64,000 bases of DNA from Adhaeribacter_A terreus (lineage in GTDB: Bacteria > Bacteroidota > Bacteroidia > Cytophagales > Hymenobacteraceae): NCBI RefSeq assembly GCF_042657365.1, contig NZ_JBHSKT010000011.1:46244-110243 (forward strand). The letters run 5' to 3'. Positions 8,713 to 17,053 of this stretch are shown in pieces. Positions within the stretch are counted from its first letter, which is position 1. Every line of letters begins with the position of its first letter. Position numbers and translations under genes: made by a program. Under the pieces are notes generated by a model, which was given only the letters and a program-made list of their open reading frames with translations, ran no database searches and was not told the origin of the DNA.

Positions 8713-9732
8713 CTAAACTAAAGCTGCTTCCGATTTCAATAATAATTCCTGTACCTTATCTACCATTTCGGAAGAACCAATTACGAGCGGGCAACGCTGA
8801 TGCAATGCCGTTGGCTCAATTTCCATGATGCGGTTTTTACCGTCGGTTGCTTTACCACCAGCCTGTTCTACAATGAAAGCCAGCGAGTTAGCTTCGTACA
8901 TTAAACGCAGTTTGCCGTTTGGAGCTTTGGCCGTTGGCGGGTAAATGTAAATACCGCCTTTCAGTAAATTGCGGTGGAAATCTGCTACCAAAGAACCGAT
9001 GTAACGGGCAGAATAGTCGTTCGATTTGCAGTATTCTACATAATCTTTAATGCCTTGCGGGAAAGAGTTGTAACCACCTTCGTTGATGGAATAAACTTTA
9101 CCGGTTTTCGGAGTTACGATATCCGGGTGGCTCAGGAAGAATTCGCCTAAAGATGGTTCGTAAGTAAAGCCGTTTACGCCGTTGCCGGTAGTGTAAACCA
9201 GCATGGTAGATGAGCCATAAATTACGTAACCAGCCGCAACTTGCTCCACGCCTTTTTGTAAACAGTCAGTCAAATCGCCGTTGCAGCCGGTTTCGGTTTT
9301 ACGACGGTAGATCGAGAAAATTGTACCAATAGAAACGTTCACATCGATGTTGGAAGAACCGTCGAGCGGGTCCATGGCCACGATATATTTTCCATCCGGG
9401 TTGCCGGTCTGAATAATATCTTCGTCTTCCTCCGAAATAATGGTGCAAACTTCGCCACCGTTGCGGAATGCCCGGATAAAACGAATATTGGCAATTACGT
9501 CGAGTTTCTGCTGATCTTCGCCTTGCACGTTCTGGCTGCCGAATGCACCAGCAATGTCCATGAGGCCTGCGCGGTTAATTTCGCGGTTCACAATTTTAGA
9601 AGCCAGTGCAATGTCGCGGAGCAATTGCGAAAGTTCGCCGGTAGCAAACGGAAAATCTTCCTGCTTGCGCATAATAAAACGGTCGAGGGTCGTTCCGACC
9701 GGAAGCGCAATTTTGGTGTCCTTGGTATCCAT
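8713..9732 (-). CDS. fbp: Fructose-1,6-bisphosphatase class I
   Basis: 339 residues from the ATG at 9730-9732 (MDTKDTKIALPVG). Metal-site and substrate motifs of class I enzymes are visible: SEEDED, DPLDGSSNIDVN, YGSSTMLVY and the C-terminal GGKATDGKNRIMEIEP. It hydrolyses fructose-1,6-bisphosphate to fructose-6-phosphate in gluconeogenesis. With acs at 13 kb it suggests growth on acetate-type carbon. It is monocistronic and divergent from the aspartokinase. Confidence 0.97.
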   Translation of the reverse strand: MDTKDTKIALPVGTTLDRFIMRKQEDFPFATGELSQLLRDIALASKIVNREINRAGLMDIAGAFGSQNVQGEDQQKLDVIANIRFIRAFRNGGEVCTIISEEDEDIIQTGNPDGKYIVAMDPLDGSSNIDVNVSIGTIFSIYRRKTETGCNGDLTDCLQKGVEQVAAGYVIYGSSTMLVYTTGNGVNGFTYEPSLGEFFLSHPDIVTPKTGKVYSINEGGYNSFPQGIKDYVEYCKSNDYSARYIGSLVADFHRNLLKGGIYIYPPTAKAPNGKLRLMYEANSLAFIVEQAGGKATDGKNRIMEIEPTALHQRCPLVIGSSEMVDKVQELLLKSEAALV

Positions 9733-9829
9733 TAAGTTGAATTTTGGGGTGAATCGTAACACAAAAATATAATTATTTGCGCGATAAAACCAAGCTTTCT
9801 ACATTTACGGCCGGATATTTTGAGTGAAC

Positions 9830-11089
9830 ATGCAGGTTTTCAAGTTTGGCGGCGCTTCGGTAAAGGATGCGGCTGCGTTTCGGAATGTGAGTTTTATTGT
9901 ACAAAAGCATAGCGTTTCGGGCCAATTACTGATCGTAGTTTCCGCCATAGGCAAAACCACCAACGCCCTGGAAAGCATTTTCAGCAAAGCTCAGGAAAAA
10001 CTGAATTATTCTTCTGAGTTTTCGGCCTTAAAAACCTACCATTTTTCAGTAGTGCAGGAATTATTTCCGGAAGTTAAAAGCCCGGTTTTTGAAGCGCTGG
10101 AGCAATTATTTGCGAAACTTGAAGAAAACCTGCAGGCATTAGTTCCCGGTAAAACCGACCAGCAATACGACCAGATCATTTCCTTCGGCGAGTTGCTGGC
10201 TTCTACCCTTCTGGCGCATTATTTAAAAGCCGAAAACCTGCCCGCCATCTGGCTCGATTGCCGCAAATATATTCGGACCGATGAAAATTGGCGCGAGGGA
10301 AAAGTTGATTGGAGCATTACCGAAGACCTGATACAACGCGACCTGCCGGCAATACTCCAAAATAACATCGTCGTGACGCAAGGCTTTATCGGCGGCACTT
10401 CCGGCGGTAAAACCACCACGTTGGGTCGCGAAGGTTCCGATTACAGCGCTGCCATATTTGCTTACTGCCTGCGCGCCGATAAAATGATCATCTGGAAAGA
10501 CGTGGCCGGTTTGCTTAACGCCGACCCGAAAATTTTCCCGAATACCGTGCGTTACCCGGAAATATCCTACCAGGAAACCATCGAAATGGCGTATTACGGC
10601 GCATCCGTAATTCACCCCAAAACCATAAAACCTCTCGCCGACCGACAAATTCCGCTGTTGGTAAAATCGTTTGTAGATCCGGAAAGCGAAGGCACGAAGA
10701 TCGGTAATTTTGAACACGGGAAACTCGCACCCGCTTTTATCCTGAAGCAGAACCAGTGTTTGATTTCCTTCGGCGTGAAGGATTTTTCGTTTATTTCGGA
10801 GCAGAATTTAAGCACCATTTTCCAGGTACTTTCGGAGCTGCGCATTAAAATAAACCTGATGCAGAACTCGGCTATTTCTTTTTCTATTTGTACCGATTAC
10901 AACGGTGCCAGATTGAAAAAGCTGATCGAAACCCTTCGCGACCAGTTCAACATACAGTACAACATTTCGCTTCAGCTTTACACAATCAAAAACTACGATT
11001 CGGAAAGCATTAAGAATTTAACCGCCAGTAAAGAAATCCTGCTGGAACAGCGCACCCGAAATACATTTCAGTTTGTGTGCCGGGGTTGA
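9830..11089 (+). CDS. lysC: Aspartate kinase (monofunctional)
   Basis: 419 residues from the ATG at 9830; a GTG two codons upstream is less likely. The amino-acid kinase domain starts with MQVFKFGGASVKD and has the GFIGGTSGGKTTTLGREGSDYSA-type substrate loop and WKDVAGLLNADP. The C-terminal quarter (from about residue 300) is an ACT-type regulatory region. It phosphorylates aspartate, the first step to Lys, Thr, Met and diaminopimelate. The first kinase motif is KFGGAS rather than the more usual KFGGTS. Confidence 0.92.
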   Translation: MQVFKFGGASVKDAAAFRNVSFIVQKHSVSGQLLIVVSAIGKTTNALESIFSKAQEKLNYSSEFSALKTYHFSVVQELFPEVKSPVFEALEQLFAKLEENLQALVPGKTDQQYDQIISFGELLASTLLAHYLKAENLPAIWLDCRKYIRTDENWREGKVDWSITEDLIQRDLPAILQNNIVVTQGFIGGTSGGKTTTLGREGSDYSAAIFAYCLRADKMIIWKDVAGLLNADPKIFPNTVRYPEISYQETIEMAYYGASVIHPKTIKPLADRQIPLLVKSFVDPESEGTKIGNFEHGKLAPAFILKQNQCLISFGVKDFSFISEQNLSTIFQVLSELRIKINLMQNSAISFSICTDYNGARLKKLIETLRDQFNIQYNISLQLYTIKNYDSESIKNLTASKEILLEQRTRNTFQFVCRG

Positions 11090-11133
11090 TTGTTAAATTG
11101 TTGAATGGTTAAATGGTTAAATTGTTAATCGTA

Positions 11134-11155
11134 GAGACGTAATACTTTACGTCTC
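11134..11155. repeat. GAGACG-type palindrome
   Basis: gagacgtaa / tttacgtctc around three bases. The same layout with different inner bases recurs at 11222-11241 and 52975-53003, so these form one short palindromic repeat family. Confidence 0.7.
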
Positions 11156-11221
11156 CCTCATTCCCAATCAAATAATTCTGAACCAAAACCACTTTCCTTC
11201 AAAACCGACTGCAATACTGTA

Positions 11222-11241
11222 AGACGCAAAGTTTTGCGTCT
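11222..11241. repeat. GAGACG-type palindrome, second copy
   Basis: agacgcaaa / tttgcgtct around two bases, 90 bases from the previous copy in the gap before the enoyl-CoA hydratase gene. Confidence 0.65.
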
Positions 11242-11269
11242 ATACAAATTCCTGTTACTTTTAACCTGC

Positions 11270-11299
11270 AAAACGCTATCGTTTTCGCTCTTAAAAGTC
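11270..11299 (+). repeat. Dispersed motif, copy 4
   Basis: Core CGCTATCG, tail TTAAAAGTC, 36 bases before the start of the enoyl-CoA hydratase gene. Confidence 0.85.
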
Positions 11300-11334
11300 T
11301 AAAATTTAATATCCAGCATCAAATATCTAAATAA

Positions 11335-12108
11335 ATGGAATTCATAAAAGTTACTCCCAACCACCAGCAACACGTTGCTTTAATTGAACTGAACCGTCCG
11401 AAAGAACTGAACGCACTAAACCTTCAATTAATGGGCGAATTACGCGATGCGCTGAAACAACTCGACGACGATGACAGCGTGCGCGCTATTGTACTGACCG
11501 GCAACGAACGTGCTTTTGCGGCTGGCGCAGACATCAAGCAAATGGCTGGCAAAACGGCTATCGATATGTTCAACATCGACCAATTCTCGACCTGGGATCA
11601 GATCAAGAAAACGAAGAAGCCAATTATTGCGGCCGTTTCGGGTTTTGCCTTGGGTGGCGGTTGCGAACTGGCCATGACCTGCGACATGATCATTGCTTCG
11701 GAAACCGCCCAATTTGGTCAGCCGGAAATTAAAATTGGTGTAATGCCGGGTGCAGGTGGTACGCAGCGTTTAACCAAAGCCCTGGGCAAAGCCAAAGCCA
11801 TGGAAATGGTGCTGACGGGCAAATTTATTTCCGCGGAAGAAGCCGAAAAACACGGTTTGGTAAACCGCGTGGTGCCGGTAGAATTGTATTTAGACGAAGC
11901 GTTGAAACTGGCCGCTGAAATTGCTAAAATGAGCCCGGTTGCCGTGAAACTTGCCAAAGAGAGCGTGAACCGTTCATTTGAAACCGGTCTGGATGAAGGC
12001 TTGTATTTCGAGCGCAAAAATTTCTACATGTGCTTTGCTTCCGAAGACCAGAAAGAAGGCATGAATGCATTTGTAGAGAAACGCGCGCCGCAATTTACCG
12101 GGAAGTAA
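11335..12108 (+). CDS. Enoyl-CoA hydratase (crotonase family)
   Basis: 257 residues, typical crotonase length. The two oxyanion-hole loops are AFAAGADIKQM (about 60-69) and FALGGGCELAM (about 103-113). Catalytic glutamates fit CE(109)L and PE in GQPEIKIGVMPGAGG (about 128-142). It hydrates trans-2-enoyl-CoA to 3-hydroxyacyl-CoA in fatty-acid or amino-acid breakdown. It stands alone with no thiolase or dehydrogenase nearby, so the exact substrate is open (short-chain most likely). Confidence 0.92.
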   Translation: MEFIKVTPNHQQHVALIELNRPKELNALNLQLMGELRDALKQLDDDDSVRAIVLTGNERAFAAGADIKQMAGKTAIDMFNIDQFSTWDQIKKTKKPIIAAVSGFALGGGCELAMTCDMIIASETAQFGQPEIKIGVMPGAGGTQRLTKALGKAKAMEMVLTGKFISAEEAEKHGLVNRVVPVELYLDEALKLAAEIAKMSPVAVKLAKESVNRSFETGLDEGLYFERKNFYMCFASEDQKEGMNAFVEKRAPQFTGK

Positions 12109-12112
12109 CCTC

Positions 12113-12151
12113 ACTCCAGCCCTCAAGTAATTCAGGGGAGGGAGTTTTTTG
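12113..12151 (+). terminator. Palindrome with T-run after enoyl-CoA hydratase
   Basis: An imperfect inverted repeat (ccctcaagtaattcagggga area) ends in TTTTTT. The same CTCCCC..GGGGAG plan recurs at 24091 and 39634. Confidence 0.55.
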
Positions 12152-12174
12152 ACTTGGGAAGATACCGGTTTAAG

Positions 12175-12271
12175 GTCATCTCGACGTCAGGAGAGATCTC
12201 CACACGTTGGTAGTAGCTTTTATTCTGGCTTTCTACCTTCCTCCAGTGATCTCTCCTTGCGTCGAGATGAC
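12175..12271. repeat. 97-bp inverted-repeat element, copy A
   Basis: Arms gtcatctcgacg.. and ..cgtcgagatgac enclose a centre reading tggtagtagctttta..ggctttctacc. The same element lies in the opposite orientation at 22486-22583 (centre ggtagaaagccgg..gcggtagtacca). It is non-coding and MITE-like. Confidence 0.65.
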
Positions 12272-12276
12272 AAATA

Positions 12277-12308
12277 AAAAAGCCTCTGAAATTAATCAGA
12301 GGCTTTTT
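12277..12308. terminator. Bidirectional terminator
   Basis: 13-bp perfect stem aaaaagcctctga / tcagaggcttttt with a six-base loop, serving the enoyl-CoA hydratase gene and the converging VOC gene. Confidence 0.88.
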
Positions 12309-12365
12309 TATTTTCTGCAAACCCGGATCATCTCCAAGTTTTCAAATTTCTAAATCAGAAAATTC

Positions 12366-12743
12366 TTAGTTCATAGAATGCATGGCAAGTTTATTGCCTT
12401 CAGTATCGATGAAAATAGCCATATAGCCGTGCTCAGGCGAGATTTGGAATTTATCCATAACTACGCTGCCGCCGGCTGCTTCTACTTTGGCTAACGCTAC
12501 CGACAAGTCTTCGCCGCCGTTCATGTACAATAAAGGTCCTTTATCGGATGGTTCGTAGCCCTGGCCTTTTACCAATGCTCCGGCCACGCCGGTTTCCTGG
12601 CTGTGCGCGAACATGCCCATTTCCTGGTCTTCTCCGTAAGGGAATTGCTGTACTTCGATGCCGAAAACGGTGTTGTAGAAGCTGGAAGCGCGGTTCATGT
12701 CGGTAACCGGAATTTCGAACCAGTTGATGTAATTAGATTTCAT
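12366..12743 (-). CDS. VOC (glyoxalase/bleomycin-resistance) family protein
   Basis: 125 residues covering one VOC unit (two beta-alpha-beta-beta-beta modules): NWFEIPVTDMNRASSFYNTVFG at the start and GYMAIFIDTEGNKLAMHS at the end. This type (COG3324-like) is often annotated as related to lactoylglutathione lyase, but the substrate is not predictable. It is cytosolic and probably dimeric. Its leader carries a minus-strand dispersed-motif copy. Confidence 0.85.
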   Translation of the reverse strand: MKSNYINWFEIPVTDMNRASSFYNTVFGIEVQQFPYGEDQEMGMFAHSQETGVAGALVKGQGYEPSDKGPLLYMNGGEDLSVALAKVEAAGGSVVMDKFQISPEHGYMAIFIDTEGNKLAMHSMN

Positions 12744-12762
12744 AAACGTTATAAAAGGGTTA

Positions 12763-12790
12763 GTTTTTCAGGCTCACAAGATAGCGTTTT
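12763..12790 (-). repeat. Dispersed motif, copy 5
   Basis: Minus-strand copy, core CGCTATCT, spacer includes GAGCCTG, tail AAAAAC, 20 bases upstream of the VOC start codon. Confidence 0.8.
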
Positions 12791-13024
12791 GTTTTAAATC
12801 CCGGCAACTTTTCCCCTTTCTTTCCGGCGCTTTTCACGATTTATTGCGGCTTGGTTTCCTTTTGTAAACCATCTTTTTTTTCCGGCACTACTGCATTTAT
12901 TCCCGGAAATCTGTAACTTATAAGCTTAAACTGAAATCGGTTTCGGGGAGTAAAGCTGACCTTTTTGCTCATTTCCCCTAACGTTTTTCATTTCCAAATC
13001 TTCAAATTTCCAAATCTTTTAACC

Positions 13025-14944
13025 ATGCAGCCCGACATCACTTCTTTTGCCGATTACGAAAAACAGTATCAGTTCAGCGTTGAAAACCCGGAAGCATTCT
13101 GGGCCGAAAAAGCCGAAAAATTTACCTGGCGCAAACCCTGGACCGAAGTGCTGAACTGGAATTTCAAAGAACCGAAAGTAGAATGGTTTAAAGGCGGCCA
13201 ACTGAACATCACCGAAAACGCGCTGGACCGGCATTTAGAGAATATCGGCGACCGACCAGCCATTATCTGGGAACCGAACGACCCGAACGAAGGCAACATT
13301 GTTTTGTCGTACATTGAGCTTTACCACAAAGTTTGCCACTTTGCCAACGTACTTTTGAAAAACGGTATTCAGAAAGGCGACCGCGTTTGCATTTACATGC
13401 CCATGGTTCCGGAACTGGCCATTGCGGTTTTGGCTTGCGCGCGCGTGGGAGCCGTTCATTCGGTAGTTTTTGCTGGTTTTTCCGCCCAGGCCATCGCCGA
13501 TAGAATTAACGATTCCGGATGTAAAATGCTGCTTACTGCCGATGCTTCGTACCGCGGCGCGAAAACTACGCCGTTAAAAGAAATTGCCGACGAAGCGTTA
13601 ACGCAAACCCCGACCATCGAAAAAGTGATCGTGTTGCAGCGCACCGGTGCCGAAGTTTCGATGAAAGAAGGCCGTGACCTCTGGTGGCATGAAGAACTGA
13701 GCAATACCGATACCGAAAACGAAGCAACAACGGTAGATTCCGAAGATCCGCTGTTCATTTTATACACCTCCGGCTCCACCGGCAAACCGAAAGGCGTGGT
13801 GCACACCACCGGCGGCTACATGGTTTACTCCGATTATACTTTCCGCAACGTTTTCCAGTACCAGCCCGGCGAAATTTACTGGTGCACCGCCGATATCGGC
13901 TGGATAACCGGGCATTCTTACATCGTTTACGGACCGCTGCTGGCCGGCGCCACTACGCTCATGTTCGAAGGAATTCCGACGTATCCGGATGCCGGGCGTT
14001 TCTGGGAGATCATCGATAAATACCGCGTAAATATTTTCTATACTTCGCCAACGGCTATTCGTTCTTTGGAAGCGTTTGGTCCGCAAATTCCGGAAAGTTT
14101 TGACCTGAGTTCGCTACGGGTTTTAGGCTCGGTAGGCGAACCGATAAATGAAGAAGCCTGGCATTGGTATGACATGCACGTAGGCCGCAAACGCTGCCCC
14201 ATTGTAGATACTTGGTGGCAAACCGAAAACGGGGGAATTTTAATGTCGCCGCTGGCCGGAATTACGCCTACCAAACCAGGTTACGCCATGCTGCCGCTGC
14301 CCGGTGTGCAACCGGTTTTAGTCGATAACGAAGGTAATTTGCTGGAAGGCAACGGCGTGGAAGGCAATCTGTGCATCAAATTTCCTTGGCCCGGCATGTT
14401 CCGCACCACCTGGGGCGACCACGAACGCTGCCGCCAGAATTACTTCGCCACTTACTCCAACCTCTACTTTACCGGCGACGGCTGCAAACGCGACCAAGAC
14501 GGCCATTACCGCATTATGGGCCGCGTAGACGACGTAATAAATGTTTCCGGGCACCGGTTTGGCACCGCCGAAATTGAGAACGCCATTGACGAACACCCGA
14601 ACGTAATTGAAAGTGCCGTTGTAGGTTATCCGCACAGTATTAAAGGCCATGCCATTTACGCCTACGTGATCTCTGAGCATAAGCCCGAAAACGAAGAAAC
14701 CCTGATTACGGAAATTAACCAGATGGTGGTAAAAATGATCGGCGCCATTGCCCGACCGGAAAAGATCCAGTTTGTGAGTGGCTTACCAAAAACCCGTTCC
14801 GGTAAAATTATGCGCCGCATTTTACGGAAAATTGCGGAAGGCGAAACCGGGAATTTAGGCGATATTTCTACGTTGCTGGATCCGGAAGTGGTGGAGGAAA
14901 TTAAGGCTGGGGCATTGAAATTGGCCTCTGCTGAAAAAATGTAA
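13025..14944 (+). CDS. acs: Acetyl-CoA synthetase (AMP-forming)
   Basis: 639 residues from the ATG at 13025 (MQPDITSFADYEKQ), the usual family start; the upstream ATG adds a leader without counterpart. Adenylation motifs: YTSGSTGKPKGVVHT, GEPINEEAWHWY, DTWWQTENGG, YFTGDGCKRDQDGHY and the C-terminal PKTRSGKIMRR whose lysine is the usual acetylation control site. It converts acetate, ATP and CoA to acetyl-CoA. It is monocistronic. With fbp it fits growth on acetate. Confidence 0.97.
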   Translation: MQPDITSFADYEKQYQFSVENPEAFWAEKAEKFTWRKPWTEVLNWNFKEPKVEWFKGGQLNITENALDRHLENIGDRPAIIWEPNDPNEGNIVLSYIELYHKVCHFANVLLKNGIQKGDRVCIYMPMVPELAIAVLACARVGAVHSVVFAGFSAQAIADRINDSGCKMLLTADASYRGAKTTPLKEIADEALTQTPTIEKVIVLQRTGAEVSMKEGRDLWWHEELSNTDTENEATTVDSEDPLFILYTSGSTGKPKGVVHTTGGYMVYSDYTFRNVFQYQPGEIYWCTADIGWITGHSYIVYGPLLAGATTLMFEGIPTYPDAGRFWEIIDKYRVNIFYTSPTAIRSLEAFGPQIPESFDLSSLRVLGSVGEPINEEAWHWYDMHVGRKRCPIVDTWWQTENGGILMSPLAGITPTKPGYAMLPLPGVQPVLVDNEGNLLEGNGVEGNLCIKFPWPGMFRTTWGDHERCRQNYFATYSNLYFTGDGCKRDQDGHYRIMGRVDDVINVSGHRFGTAEIENAIDEHPNVIESAVVGYPHSIKGHAIYAYVISEHKPENEETLITEINQMVVKMIGAIARPEKIQFVSGLPKTRSGKIMRRILRKIAEGETGNLGDISTLLDPEVVEEIKAGALKLASAEKM

Positions 14945-14995
14945 TTTTAAGTTTCGGCATTATTTCCTTCTGCTTAAATATAAAGAATCAACTAG

Positions 14996-15460
14996 ATGGA
15001 ATTATTAAAAACCTTAGGTCCTTCAATCATTACATTAGTTGGAATAGTAATTGGATGGTATTTAAAAGAACAAAGTGAAAAATTAAGACTTCAAAAGGAA
15101 AAATTATTAGAAACGAAGAGAGAAAATTATTTAAAAGTTTTAATTCCTATAATTAGGATATTCGCAGGAATCAGAAATAAAAATGAAATGGAAAAAGCCA
15201 TTAAAGAAGTACAGTCTTTTGATTATAAACAAACTGCATTTCATTTAATGATGTTTGGTTCTGATGGCGTTGTTCGTGCTTACAATGATTTTTTCCAATT
15301 CCTCTATAACCAACCTGATACTTCTAGTCCTAAACTAATGATGACTTATTTAGGAAGATTGGTTATTGAAATCAGAAAAGATATTGGAAATAATAGTACA
15401 ACACTCAAGGAATTAGATATGTTAAGATTCATGATTACAGATATTGACAAATTCAATTAA
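14996..15460 (+). CDS. Small membrane-anchored protein, unknown function (AT-rich)
   Basis: 154 residues. One N-terminal transmembrane helix (SIITLVGIVIGWYL) is followed by a charged helical stretch (KEQSEKLRLQKEKLLETKRENY) and a helical cytosolic part. The base composition is clearly more AT-rich than that of acs or the peroxiredoxin on either side, and codon choice differs (many AAA, TTA, ATT). That suggests recent acquisition. Proteins with this plan occur scattered in accessory regions; no function is recognised. Confidence 0.7.
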   Translation: MELLKTLGPSIITLVGIVIGWYLKEQSEKLRLQKEKLLETKRENYLKVLIPIIRIFAGIRNKNEMEKAIKEVQSFDYKQTAFHLMMFGSDGVVRAYNDFFQFLYNQPDTSSPKLMMTYLGRLVIEIRKDIGNNSTTLKELDMLRFMITDIDKFN

Positions 15461-15523
15461 TTCTTAAAGTAAATGGTTTCATTTCTTAATACTCATTATT
15501 TCACCAAAACCGAATTAACATAC

Positions 15524-15554
15524 TTGCCTTTCCCAACCTTCCGGCGTAGCTTTG
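15524..15554 (+). promoter_or_regulatory. Bacteroidota-type promoter of the peroxiredoxin gene
   Basis: TTG (15524-15526), 20 bases, then TAGCTTTG (15547-15554), which fits TTG-N17-23-TANNTTTG. The leader to the start codon is about 65 bases. Confidence 0.65.
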
Positions 15555-15625
15555 TATCAAACTTATTCGGCATGCGTACATACGCTTCCGGCAATTTCTA
15601 ATTTCTAATTTCTAATTATAAAAAC

Positions 15626-16255
15626 ATGGCTGTATTAGTAGGAAAAAGAGCTCCTCATTTTAAGGCAACCGCCGTTGTAGACGGCGAATTCGTAGAGAAC
15701 TTCTCTTTAGATCAGTACCTGGGTAAGAAACACGTAGTTTTCTTCTTTTACCCACTCGATTTTACTTTCGTTTGCCCGACTGAGATCATCGCTTTCGAAG
15801 ACCGTCTGAAAGAATTTGAAGAGAAAAATGTAGCCATAGTAGGTTGCTCAATCGATTCACATTTCTCGCATTATGCCTGGTTACAAACGCCGCGCGACAA
15901 TGGTGGTATTCAAGGCGTTACTTACCCGCTGGTAGCCGATACTTCTAAAACCATTGCTACAAACTACGATGTTTTAGCCGGCGAATATCACTACAACGAC
16001 GAAGGCGAAATGGAATTCAAAGGCGAGCCGGTTGCTTACCGCGGTCTTTTCCTGATCGACAAAGAAGGTATTGTGCGTCACCAGGTTGTTAACGATCTTC
16101 CACTGGGCCGTTCTATCGACGAAGCGCTTCGCATGGTAACTGCCCTGCAGTATTTCGAAGAAAAAGGCGAAGTTTGTCCGGCTAACTGGGAAGAAGGTAA
16201 AGAAGCCATGAGCGCTACCCGCGAAGGTGTTGCCAGCTACCTGTCTCGTCACTAA
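15626..16255 (+). CDS. 2-Cys peroxiredoxin (AhpC/Prx family)
   Basis: 209 residues. The peroxidatic cysteine lies in DFTFVCPTEI (about Cys50) and the resolving cysteine in GEVCPANW near the C-terminus, so it is a typical 2-Cys enzyme that reduces peroxides with thioredoxin or AhpF as electron donor. No reductase gene is adjacent. It is cytosolic. A canonical promoter lies upstream and a terminator follows. Confidence 0.95.
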   Translation: MAVLVGKRAPHFKATAVVDGEFVENFSLDQYLGKKHVVFFFYPLDFTFVCPTEIIAFEDRLKEFEEKNVAIVGCSIDSHFSHYAWLQTPRDNGGIQGVTYPLVADTSKTIATNYDVLAGEYHYNDEGEMEFKGEPVAYRGLFLIDKEGIVRHQVVNDLPLGRSIDEALRMVTALQYFEEKGEVCPANWEEGKEAMSATREGVASYLSRH

Positions 16256-16277
16256 TTTTAGATTGTTCGAATTTTCG

Positions 16278-16307
16278 ACTTTTTTACCGGAAAATGGTAC
16301 CGTTTTT
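16278..16307 (-). repeat. Dispersed motif, copy 6
   Basis: Minus-strand copy, core CGGTACCA, tail TAAAAAAGTCG, just after the peroxiredoxin stop and before its terminator. Confidence 0.85.
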
Positions 16308-16312
16308 AATAG

Positions 16313-16343
16313 AAAAACCGCTGCATGTTTTGTAGCGGTTTTT
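16313..16343 (+). terminator. Terminator of the peroxiredoxin gene
   Basis: Stem aaaaaccgct / agcggttttt with an 11-base loop and a T-run. Its A-rich left arm joins copy 6. Confidence 0.8.
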
Positions 16344-16384
16344 TGTTTTTATGTGGTGTTTGATATGGAATACGTAGGTCCTAC

Positions 16385-16445
16385 CCTCTCCGAAGGGGGA
16401 CAATCGCAAATCCGTTATCTGATAAAAGTCCCCCTTCGGAGGGGG
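16385..16445. repeat. MITE-like inverted repeat, copy A
   Basis: Arms cctctccgaagggggac and gtcccccttcggagggg. The centre ends in cgttatctgataaaagtcc, which is shared with the longer copy at 19956-20057. Confidence 0.75.
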
Positions 16446-16493
16446 TGGGGGGAGAACTTTCTTTCCAGTAAATTCTCCCAAGGCCAACAATCC

Positions 16494-16522
16494 AAAACGC
16501 TATGGTTTTAAAGCAAAAAACC
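16494..16522 (+). repeat. Dispersed motif, copy 7
   Basis: Core CGCTATGG, spacer TTTTAAAGC. Its A-tail is the left flank of the hairpin at 16515-16546. Confidence 0.85.
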
Positions 16523-16546
16523 GCTACAAAGCTGCAGCGGTTTTTT
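16515..16546 (-). terminator. Terminator between two motif copies
   Basis: Stem aaaaaaccgct / agcggtttttt. It can serve the leftward response-regulator gene. Confidence 0.75.
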
Positions 16547-16551
16547 GCTTT

Positions 16552-16582
16552 AAAAACGGTATCATTTCCAGCGTAAAAAGTC
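16552..16582 (+). repeat. Dispersed motif, copy 8
   Basis: Core CGGTATCA, tail TAAAAAGTC, 21 bases from the 3' end of the response-regulator gene. Confidence 0.85.
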
Positions 16583-16603
16583 GGAAATTTCGTGCGACAA
16601 AAC

Positions 16604-17053
16604 TTACTCGTTGACGTGCGTTATATGGATTGGAAAGTGATTTTCAAAGATATCTTTTACGTCAGTTTCGGTTAACGATTTAGAGTAGTGTTTTTTAACG
16701 TCCGGATATTGTTTCAGCTTTTCAAGATCGTAGAAACTGGCGGATGATGTGAGCATCATGATCACGATATCTTTGCTTATATTTAGTTTAGCTTCCTTAT
16801 AGGCTTCCAGAAATTCGAAACCATCCATCACCGGCATTTTAATATCCAGAAACATCAGGTCCGGGCAAGGATAATCTTCAGAACCAGACACATCGCAGGC
16901 TTTCGTCAGATAGTTTAAAGCTTCTTCGCCATCTTTCATGACCAGCACTTTTTCGGCAGCATTCAAACCTTCCAGTAAACGCTGGTTCAGGTAGTTGGTG
17001 GTATCGTCGTCGTCCACCAACATGATCAGTTTCAGTGGCGTTAATTTTCTCAT
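16604..17053 (-). CDS. Single-domain response regulator (REC)
   Basis: 149 residues, a receiver domain only, with no output domain. The acidic pocket is VDDDDT, the phospho-acceptor Asp is in FLDIKMPVMDG, the switch Thr in MLTSS, and the conserved Lys in YSKSLT. The start overlaps the stop of the upstream histidine kinase by four bases (ATGA), so the two are translationally coupled. It is probably the phosphotransfer partner of that kinase; Rcp1-type receivers like this pass signals by protein contact. Confidence 0.92.
   Translation of the reverse strand: MRKLTPLKLIMLVDDDDTTNYLNQRLLEGLNAAEKVLVMKDGEEALNYLTKACDVSGSEDYPCPDLMFLDIKMPVMDGFEFLEAYKEAKLNISKDIVIMMLTSSASFYDLEKLKQYPDVKKHYSKSLTETDVKDIFENHFPIHITHVNE

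Noticed and set aside
16278..16582. Tandem motif copies as a possible ncRNA gene
   Set aside because: The hairpins have terminator form and neighbouring gene ends explain them; no long conserved RNA is seen.
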